From an uncultured Corynebacterium sp. (lineage in GTDB: Bacteria > Actinomycetota > Actinomycetes > Mycobacteriales > Mycobacteriaceae): a stretch of DNA of 19,894 bases. Shown here one piece after another: positions 13,978-19,894 of the stretch. The stretch lies in contig NZ_CALLDG010000147.1 of the NCBI RefSeq assembly GCF_937999985.1, positions 1 to 19,894 on the forward strand, given 5' to 3'. The number at the start of each line of letters is the position of its first letter. The first letter of the stretch is position 1. Made by a program: the position numbers and the translations under genes. The notes below the pieces were generated by a model that was given only the letters and a program-made list of their open reading frames with translations, ran no database searches and had not been told where the DNA came from.

Positions 13978-14950
13978 GAGTCGCTTTGCCCTAGTGCTCC
14001 TCGTCAGTTCATTGTTCCTCGTGCTGGCTTGCCTAGTCGGTATGGGGATTGGAGCAGTTCAGAAGTCGCTTCCCGACGTTATTGCCGGGCTTCTTTCCGG
14101 AGAAAATCTCTATTGGCGCTACAGAATGCCACGCATAGTCGTGGGCGTGCTGGCGGGTGTGGGGATGGCCGTGGCAGGAAGTTTGCTTCAGGTCGCATTG
14201 CGTAACCCGCTAGCGGCGCCGGACACTCTAGGAATTACTGCTGGAGGTGGCCTGGCGGCGGTCGTCGCACTTCTCGGTTTCGGATCTCTGCCAGCACTGG
14301 CACTCACCCCAATCGCGTTCGTTGGTTCCCTTCTCGGGGGATTGACGGTTTTTGCAGCGGCTGGTCGGGCAGTGGCTGATCCTGCGCGTTTGGCGCTGAC
14401 AGGCGTGGCTGTATCTGTGGGGCTTGCTGCTGTGACACAGCTGCTCCTTGTGCGTGTGGCGCCAGAGGCCGGTGCCGCGATGACTTGGCTGAAGGGTTCT
14501 CTATATGCGCGCACCATGTCGGATGCGCTTACCGTTGCCCCCGTCATCTTTGTGGGGACAGCAGTGGCATTGGTGTTCGCGCGCCACTTCAACACCCTGG
14601 TACTGGATGATTCAACGATAGTCAGTATCGGTGGCCGTTTTAACGTGCTGCGAATCCTAGCGCTGATGGTCGCAGTGGCATGCGGCTCCGCGGCGGTAGC
14701 AGCAGCGGGTGTCTTGGGATTCGTCGGGCTGATTATCCCGCACGCAGCGAAGCTGTTGGTGGGGCAGAATCTTGCGCGTCAGATTCCCGTGGGCGCCGTG
14801 GCGGGTGCAGCTCTGGTGGTCGCTGCTGATGCTGCGGGGCGCTGGGCGTTTGCTCCGACGGAGATTCCCGTGGGGGCGTTAATTGCAATTGTCGGAGCGC
14901 CCTATTTCATCTACCTGGTTCATCGAGTAACGAGCGTGAAGAGGAAGTAG
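13967..14950 (+). CDS. ciuC: FecCD-type siderophore ABC permease, second subunit (CiuC-like)
   Basis: A 327-aa FecCD-family permease with about ten hydrophobic segments. Typical motifs are RMPRIVVGVLAGVGMAVAG, LQVALRNPLAAPDTLGITAGGGLAA, the loop DDSTIVSIGGRFNVLR and GVLGFVGLIIPHAAKLLVG, the last keeping the full family motif that CiuB has partly lost. I chose GTG 13967 because GGGAGG lies about 8 bases before it and the first helix starts soon after; the frame's ATG at 13898 would add about 23 non-hydrophobic residues from inside ciuB. Together with CiuB it would form a heterodimeric channel. Confidence 0.85.
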   Translation: MVTKSRFALVLLVSSLFLVLACLVGMGIGAVQKSLPDVIAGLLSGENLYWRYRMPRIVVGVLAGVGMAVAGSLLQVALRNPLAAPDTLGITAGGGLAAVVALLGFGSLPALALTPIAFVGSLLGGLTVFAAAGRAVADPARLALTGVAVSVGLAAVTQLLLVRVAPEAGAAMTWLKGSLYARTMSDALTVAPVIFVGTAVALVFARHFNTLVLDDSTIVSIGGRFNVLRILALMVAVACGSAAVAAAGVLGFVGLIIPHAAKLLVGQNLARQIPVGAVAGAALVVAADAAGRWAFAPTEIPVGALIAIVGAPYFIYLVHRVTSVKRK

Positions 14951-14956
14951 AAACTT

Positions 14957-15742
14957 ATGACAGACTCTCTTACCTGTACTGAAGTGTCGGCGGGCTATGG
15001 CGCAGAGTTGATTGTCAAGGATGTCACGCTGAAAATCCCGCACGGGAAAATTACGGCTCTTATCGGTCCTAACGGCAGTGGAAAATCGACCCTGCTGAAG
15101 GTGCTTGGCAGGCAGTTGACACCTGAACGTGGAGCCGCAGAACTGGACGGTCGCCGAATCTCCGAATTTGGGGCTCGTCAGTTCGCCCGGCGCCTGTCCT
15201 TTCTACCGCAGCAGCCTGTGGTTCCGGATGGGATGACAGTTCGCGAGCTCATCGCTTTCGGCCGCTACCCGTATTCGGGAGCTTTTGCGTCGTTAAGCGC
15301 CGAGGATCACTCGGCGATTACGCAGGCGGCCCGGCAGACCGGAATTGAACAATTCCTTGATACGGATGCGATGGCGCTGTCCGGTGGGCAGCGGCAACGA
15401 ATGTGGATTGCCATGACCTTGGCTCAGGACACCGATATTATGCTTCTCGATGAGCCGACGACCTTTCTCGATCCCGCGCACCAGCTGTCGATTCTTGACT
15501 TGGTTCAGGAACTAAACCGTAAAGGGCGGACGATTGTAATGGTTGTCCATGACATGGCTCATGCGGCGAAGTACTCCGACTATGTGGTTGTGATGCGCGA
15601 TGGACGCATCGTTGAACAGGGCCCGACGCGAGAGACTTTCGATTCGGCTTTGATTCGACGTGCATTTGGAATCTCGTCGCTCATGGTTGAAGATCCGGAG
15701 ACTGGGCGAAATCTTCCAATCGCCTATGGCGTGCATAAGTAA
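14957..15742 (+). CDS. ciuD: Siderophore ABC transporter ATPase, FecE-type (CiuD-like)
   Basis: A 261-aa cytoplasmic ATPase with Walker A GPNGSGKST (37-45), the Q-loop region LPQQPVVPDGMTVRELIAFGRYPY typical of FecE/FepC proteins, signature LSGGQRQR (141-148), Walker B IMLLDEP (D165/E166) and switch VVHDMAHA. It powers CiuB/CiuC. The ATG has GAGGAAG upstream, about 10 bases away, and lies 6 bases after the ciuC stop, so the four transport genes form one unit. A 21-base gap with a DtxR-type box separates it from the synthetase gene. Confidence 0.92.
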   Translation: MTDSLTCTEVSAGYGAELIVKDVTLKIPHGKITALIGPNGSGKSTLLKVLGRQLTPERGAAELDGRRISEFGARQFARRLSFLPQQPVVPDGMTVRELIAFGRYPYSGAFASLSAEDHSAITQAARQTGIEQFLDTDAMALSGGQRQRMWIAMTLAQDTDIMLLDEPTTFLDPAHQLSILDLVQELNRKGRTIVMVVHDMAHAAKYSDYVVVMRDGRIVEQGPTRETFDSALIRRAFGISSLMVEDPETGRNLPIAYGVHK

Positions 15743-15743
15743 A

Positions 15744-15762
15744 TTAGGGTAGCCTTACCTTC
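15744..15762 (+). promoter_or_regulatory. DtxR-type iron box directly before ciuE
   Basis: TTAGGGTAGCCTTACCTTC matches the DtxR consensus at 16 of 19 positions, the best match in the window. It fills the 21-base gap between the ciuD stop and the ciuE GTG. TAGCCT (15750-15755) inside it could serve as a -10 for a transcript starting near the GTG. This indicates that ciuE has its own iron-controlled promoter in addition to readthrough from ciuA. Confidence 0.75.
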
Positions 15763-15763
15763 T

Positions 15764-18700
15764 GTGTTGCCAAATGTGTATGTAAATAGTGACAGTTGTG
15801 AAGCCGAAATTAGGCGACGACTCGTTTCAGCTCTCCGATCCGAGCGTCTCCTGATTCAAGAAGGAAAGTCAGTTCAACAGGCCGAACGCCTCATCGACAG
15901 TGAGCTAACTTCAGCAGATTTACTTAGGAGACTCGCTGAAGAGCGCTTGCTCAGCATAAATCCAACGAACCTCGACCGAGCCTGTGCTGAAATCTCCGAT
16001 AGTGTGGCAGGCCTGCGCCGAGCTCGTCAGGGAATAGTTCGGCGTTGGGGCGTAGGGGACTCCGGAGCAGGTTATTTCGCACTGGTGGATGCATTGCGTC
16101 GGCGTTCGGAAAAACTCTCGGGTGAAGCTGGAGCCTCTGCTCTTCTCTCTCGGTGTGAACAGCTAGTCTGTGACGGCCACCCGGCGAGTCCAGCAGCGAA
16201 GACGTCGCTCGGAATTGGCAAAAAATGGTCCGACGTCCTCCCCGAACAGACCGAATCTATCCAACTTCGCTTCGCCGCTGTGAACAACGCGCGGGTGCAT
16301 GAAGTAGGGCTGCCCACGCTGGAGGCTATTCGCAGCCACTTACCACGCCTTGCCTCGGCGCTGGCATCAGAGCTAGAGCGACGGCGAATTAGCGGATGGT
16401 CCGTGATTCCAGTCCACCCGTTCCAATGGGAGAGAATCATCGCATCCGAGTTCAATAACGAAATCGCTAATGGCGAAATCATCTTGCTGGACACCACTGC
16501 CTTTGCCGAGCCCCTAATGTCGGTTCGCACTCTCCGAGTGTCGGATGGAAAGGGGGCGATGCACATCAAGGTTGCGGTTGAAATTCAGCTCACAGGGGCG
16601 GTTCGAGGTATTTCGGCGGGAGCGGTCGCGGCACCGGTTATCTCGGAAAAAATTTCTGAGGTGTTGGAGCTTGACAGCGGGTTTAACCCGCGGAGTAGCG
16701 ACGATAAGCCGGGATTTGTCGTCGCAAGAGATATTGCTGCCGTGCGGTGGGATGCAGACTCAGGACTGCGAGCGCACTGCTTTGGCGCCGTATTCCGAGA
16801 GGATCCCACTGCAGACCTTGAAGCTGATGATGTGGCCATGCCGGTGGCGACGCTTCTTTCCCGCAATCCGCTGTCGTCTCGTCCCATTCTGTGCGATCTC
16901 TTCGATGAATTGGGCAACGAACCAGGTGTATACGAAAAGTGGTTCCGGGAGCTGGGACGGCTCCTCTTCGTGCCAGTCGCAGCGCTGCTGGCACGGTGGG
17001 GTATCGCGGTGGAGCCGCACCCGCAAAACACTGTGATTGTGCTGCGTGATGGTTGGCCGGAGCGCATAATCGTCCGTGACTTGGGCGGGTGCCGAGTCCT
17101 CGAGCAGGGGCCCATCGGACGTACTTCAGTAGGGCAGCAGCTACGAGGAACCGCGCTTGTCGAAGATGACCCGATCCGGCTTGTGGATAAAGCCTTTTAT
17201 CCACTTGTCGCGAACCTTTACCGTCACCTGCACTTAGCAGCCAATCTTCCCGCACCTACGCGTCGTAGGATTGACCGGGGCAATAGTGAATTGCTTGCGG
17301 AGGAGTACTGGCGTATCCGTGCAGCTTTGCTGGAGTCTGTGGAGGACGGCGGCGAAAACATCAGCGAAATCGTTTTTCGGAAGTTTCTCGGTTCCGAGGT
17401 GCCGATTAAGCGGGTGCTCGGTATGCGGCTAAGTGGCGCGGTCACAGAACAGGACTATGTCTATGAACTAAATCCACTCGCTGCTATTGAATTGCTGGAC
17501 AATAAGCACTTCTGTCAGCGTATTGAGCCATGGCTGAGCTGGGCTGATGAGACTCTCCGACACCGGATTGAGAAATCGGCCGCCGAAGAGGAACTTTCCG
17601 ACGATGCCCTAGTCGCCCTGCAACCTGATATCTCCAACGCCCGGGAGAACTTGGCGTTGGTTCGAGCTCAAGTAAGTCGACGGATTGGGGACTGGTCCGG
17701 TAGCTTCTGGGAGCTGCTGCGTCCCTTGCTGTCTCATGAGGCGACAGCGGCCGCTGATTCTTTCTGTATTTCTGGGCATAACGTACACCCGTTGGCCAAA
17801 TTACGGCGTGGTTTTAGTACAGAGGAATCGATGCTCTATGGCCCAGAATCGGGCGGCACGGTTGATCTCAGATTCGTCGCCGTCGATCGAGGCATGGTGG
17901 AAATGTCCAAGCCCGGGGCCAGTGGGGATTTTGAGCAGCTTCTGGAGCAGCATTTTCCGAAGCATATCGAAGCAGCAAAGTCTTACCTCGACCGAGCCCA
18001 TGTTGCGGGCGACTACGCAATTATTCCGGTGCACCCCTGGCAACTACGCCACGTCATCACCGACGTCTACGAGGACGAAATTGTCGCTGGCAAAATTGTT
18101 GTGATTCCGCTGCTGACTCTTGCTGCCCGACCGACAATCCCTCTTCGCACCTTGATTCCGCACTCGCTGGGAGCTTTGGGTTGCAGGCCGTTTCTCAAGT
18201 GTGCTGTCGACGTCACCCTGACCTCGACCAGGCGGTCGATTTCCCAAAACAGCGCGCTGGGAACGCCTAGAGTCGCCGAAGTTGTTAGTGAAGCCGTTGA
18301 ACGGCTGCGTCAGGAAGTAGGGCTGAACCCTCAGGTGACGGTGGTGCCCGAGCTGGCGGGAGTCGCACTGGCTCGCCGCGAAGAGGACACAAAGACTCGA
18401 CAGAGGGGTTTATCGGCACTAATACGCGAAGATCCCTCGGTGTACTTGAACGACGGGGAGATTGCAGTGAGTGCTTCCTCACTAAGGGGTCACTGCGAAG
18501 AGGTACAAAGTCCATTGGCGGATATCGCACCCGGATTCTTCGATGACTACGTCTACGACCTCGTGGCAACGGTATTCGGACTCATGTTCTTCCACGGCAT
18601 TTCCTTGGAGCAACATTTGCAGAACACAATGGTCAAGATTGACCTCAGCGGGGAGGCTCCAGTTTATCGAGGATTGCTCCTCCGAGACTTTTCCGGGCTG

Positions 18701-19075
18701 CGTGCGCTGGCTTCTCGGTTAGGAGCCAAATCGGCGCAGGCATTCGAAAAAGGTTCAATAACCCTGACCGACAATTATGAAGAGTTTCTGAACAAGGGAT
18801 TCTACGCCTGTGTATTCGGCAATCTCGATGGAATCGTGCAGGAGTTCGCCAAGGCTCAGGGTATAGGCGAAGAAGCGCTGTGGCACCGCGTCCGAGTGCA
18901 GGTCGACCGCGTTATCTCGGAGTGCCGACTACCTATTCCTGTTCAGGATCTCGAGTGGATGGGGCGACCAACCATGAGACGCAAGGGATTTTTGTCTATG
19001 AGGTTGACGGAGACTGGTGCAGACATTTATGTTGACAGGGCAAATCCGCTGGTAGCGGAGTTGGTGCATGAGTGA
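15764..19075 (+). CDS. ciuE: Double-domain NIS siderophore synthetase (two IucA/IucC modules, CiuE-like)
   Basis: An 1103-aa protein made of two tandem IucA/IucC-type modules, each near the size of a whole ordinary NRPS-independent siderophore synthetase. These enzymes activate a carboxylate such as citrate with ATP and join it to an amine or alcohol. Module 1 has DGHPASPAAKTSLGIG (His139), IPVHPFQWERI (His218) and EPHPQNTVIVL (His419 to Asn422). Module 2 repeats them as GHNVHPLAKLRRGFS (His672), IPVHPWQLRHV (His757) and LEQHLQNTMVKI (His951 to Asn954). Two modules suit stepwise coupling of two carboxylates to one diamine; the C. diphtheriae siderophore corynebactin is described as two citrates bridged by lysine. 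The GTG at 15764 has no Shine-Dalgarno sequence and directly follows a DtxR box, so it may be leaderless; GTG 15776 is an alternative. The stop overlaps the exporter start. Confidence 0.9.
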   Translation: MLPNVYVNSDSCEAEIRRRLVSALRSERLLIQEGKSVQQAERLIDSELTSADLLRRLAEERLLSINPTNLDRACAEISDSVAGLRRARQGIVRRWGVGDSGAGYFALVDALRRRSEKLSGEAGASALLSRCEQLVCDGHPASPAAKTSLGIGKKWSDVLPEQTESIQLRFAAVNNARVHEVGLPTLEAIRSHLPRLASALASELERRRISGWSVIPVHPFQWERIIASEFNNEIANGEIILLDTTAFAEPLMSVRTLRVSDGKGAMHIKVAVEIQLTGAVRGISAGAVAAPVISEKISEVLELDSGFNPRSSDDKPGFVVARDIAAVRWDADSGLRAHCFGAVFREDPTADLEADDVAMPVATLLSRNPLSSRPILCDLFDELGNEPGVYEKWFRELGRLLFVPVAALLARWGIAVEPHPQNTVIVLRDGWPERIIVRDLGGCRVLEQGPIGRTSVGQQLRGTALVEDDPIRLVDKAFYPLVANLYRHLHLAANLPAPTRRRIDRGNSELLAEEYWRIRAALLESVEDGGENISEIVFRKFLGSEVPIKRVLGMRLSGAVTEQDYVYELNPLAAIELLDNKHFCQRIEPWLSWADETLRHRIEKSAAEEELSDDALVALQPDISNARENLALVRAQVSRRIGDWSGSFWELLRPLLSHEATAAADSFCISGHNVHPLAKLRRGFSTEESMLYGPESGGTVDLRFVAVDRGMVEMSKPGASGDFEQLLEQHFPKHIEAAKSYLDRAHVAGDYAIIPVHPWQLRHVITDVYEDEIVAGKIVVIPLLTLAARPTIPLRTLIPHSLGALGCRPFLKCAVDVTLTSTRRSISQNSALGTPRVAEVVSEAVERLRQEVGLNPQVTVVPELAGVALARREEDTKTRQRGLSALIREDPSVYLNDGEIAVSASSLRGHCEEVQSPLADIAPGFFDDYVYDLVATVFGLMFFHGISLEQHLQNTMVKIDLSGEAPVYRGLLLRDFSGLRALASRLGAKSAQAFEKGSITLTDNYEEFLNKGFYACVFGNLDGIVQEFAKAQGIGEEALWHRVRVQVDRVISECRLPIPVQDLEWMGRPTMRRKGFLSMRLTETGADIYVDRANPLVAELVHE

Positions 19076-19894
19076 TAGACGTTTGAATTGGGCAATTCGA
19101 GTACTGATTGGGCAGGCTCTCCTGTCACGTATCGCAGCTGCGGCTGAACTAGTGGCGCTCAACTGGTGGGTGTTTCATACGACGAATTCAGCGACGATGG
19201 TGGGAATAATGACCCTCGCCCGCCTGGTTCCGCTCATCGTAGCCGGGCCACACCTGGGCGCGCTGGCCGACAGGTCCGAGCCCACCCGACTGCTGGCTGC
19301 TGTATTGGCCGTTGGGGCCGTGATGACTCTGGCATGTGCCGGAACAATGTATTTCGTTGCAGACTATCAGTGGGCAGTGTGGGCGGTTTTGCTTCTCGTG
19401 GCCGCGCGCTCAACGGTAACCTCGGCAGAACCAGCAATTCGCAATACCGTACTTGCGCGGATTAGTGCGGAAGCGGGACTGTTGAGGTCGATGTCGTCGC
19501 TGTCACTAGCACTGACAACATCGTTGATTCTTGGGCCTGGGCTCGCAGGAGCACTAATGGCAGGAGAGGGACCGGCACTTGTAATTGCAGTTAGTGGGCT
19601 TGGATTCGCTATCTCGGCAGTGCTGGCCCGTGCACTTCCACGGCAATTCCCTGTTGGCTGCGTGCATGCTCGAGCGAAGAAGTCGCCCTGGTCGGAGGTG
19701 CTAACTCAGGCGTGGAGCTTCCCCAGACTTGGAGCTCAGCTAGTTCTCGGTGCAGGTCCAATGCTGTGCATATTTCCCTACACAGCCATGCTGCCAATCC
19801 TCGCCGATGTGATTTTCGACGAAAAGGCGGAGATGGGAATCGCCTATCTTTCTGCGTCTTCAGGTGTCGGAGCAGTCACCGGAGCACTCTGCCT
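19068..19894 (+). CDS. ciuF: MFS siderophore exporter, N-terminal part (CiuF-like; cut by window end)
   Basis: The frame is open from ATG 19068 to the end of the window (275 codons) and lacks its C-terminus. It begins MSDRRLNWAIRVLIG and shows successive hydrophobic helices, including a pair joined by the loop GPHLGALADRSEPTRLL, the major-facilitator motif G-x-x-x-D-R between helices 2 and 3. The overall look is that of EntS-like siderophore exporters with 10-12 helices. It overlaps the ciuE stop by 8 bases, so synthesis and export are translationally linked. Its presumed job is to release the CiuE product from the cell. The symbol follows the C. diphtheriae gene order. Confidence 0.85.
   Translation, partial: MSDRRLNWAIRVLIGQALLSRIAAAAELVALNWWVFHTTNSATMVGIMTLARLVPLIVAGPHLGALADRSEPTRLLAAVLAVGAVMTLACAGTMYFVADYQWAVWAVLLLVAARSTVTSAEPAIRNTVLARISAEAGLLRSMSSLSLALTTSLILGPGLAGALMAGEGPALVIAVSGLGFAISAVLARALPRQFPVGCVHARAKKSPWSEVLTQAWSFPRLGAQLVLGAGPMLCIFPYTAMLPILADVIFDEKAEMGIAYLSASSGVGAVTGALC

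Noticed and set aside
1..19894. tRNA or rRNA genes, CRISPR arrays, riboswitches, prophage genes
   Set aside because: Reading the intergenic regions showed no cloverleaf, regularly spaced repeats, thiamine or cobalamin riboswitch cores, or phage-type genes; non-coding space is small.

Overview
The window looks like an actinobacterial chromosome, most likely Corynebacterium or a close relative. The evidence is a peptidyl-tRNA hydrolase gene next to a ciu-type iron/siderophore locus, sites resembling the DtxR operator (TWAGGTTAGSCTAACCTWA), and high GC with GTG starts. Two blocks of different composition meet near 11.1 kb. Hand-counted 60-base samples give 41/60 G+C at 5041-5100, 30/60 at 12241-12300 and 35/60 at 18001-18060.

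Block 1 (about 1-11,101, all + strand apart from a gene start at the left edge) begins with the first codons of a probable IS110-type transposase reading leftward. A promoter region follows, holding a 15/19 DtxR-box match and a perfect 16-bp palindrome. Then comes a tightly packed operon: an ECF S component (386), a single protein fusing both ECF ATPases and the T component (1024), a broken adenylate-forming ligase (3510-4465), a DrrA-like ATPase with two ABC-2 permeases (4462, 5502, 6251), a SAM methyltransferase-like gene without its SAM-binding core (6985), and two exporter-fold ABC half-transporters of the IrtAB/YbtPQ type (7593, 9368). Most junctions are 4-base ATGA or GTGA overlaps. Every transporter looks intact, whereas both recognisable biosynthetic genes carry deletions. 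I read this as the remains of an acquired metallophore cluster that kept transport and lost synthesis.

Between the blocks (11,102-11,330) lies a scar: a fragment of a membrane-protein gene on the minus strand, cut at both ends, and a strong hairpin that would terminate pth transcription.

Block 2 (11,331-19,894) has pth on the minus strand. Diverging from it is a second iron system matching the ciu locus of C. diphtheriae: binding lipoprotein (ciuA), two FecCD permeases (ciuB, ciuC), ATPase (ciuD), an 1103-aa double IucA/IucC-type siderophore synthetase (ciuE) and an MFS exporter (ciuF) cut by the window end. DtxR-like boxes sit before ciuA (two) and directly before ciuE (one, 16/19). The cell would thus make, export and reimport its own carboxylate siderophore, while block 1 may serve a second, possibly foreign, metallophore under the same iron control.
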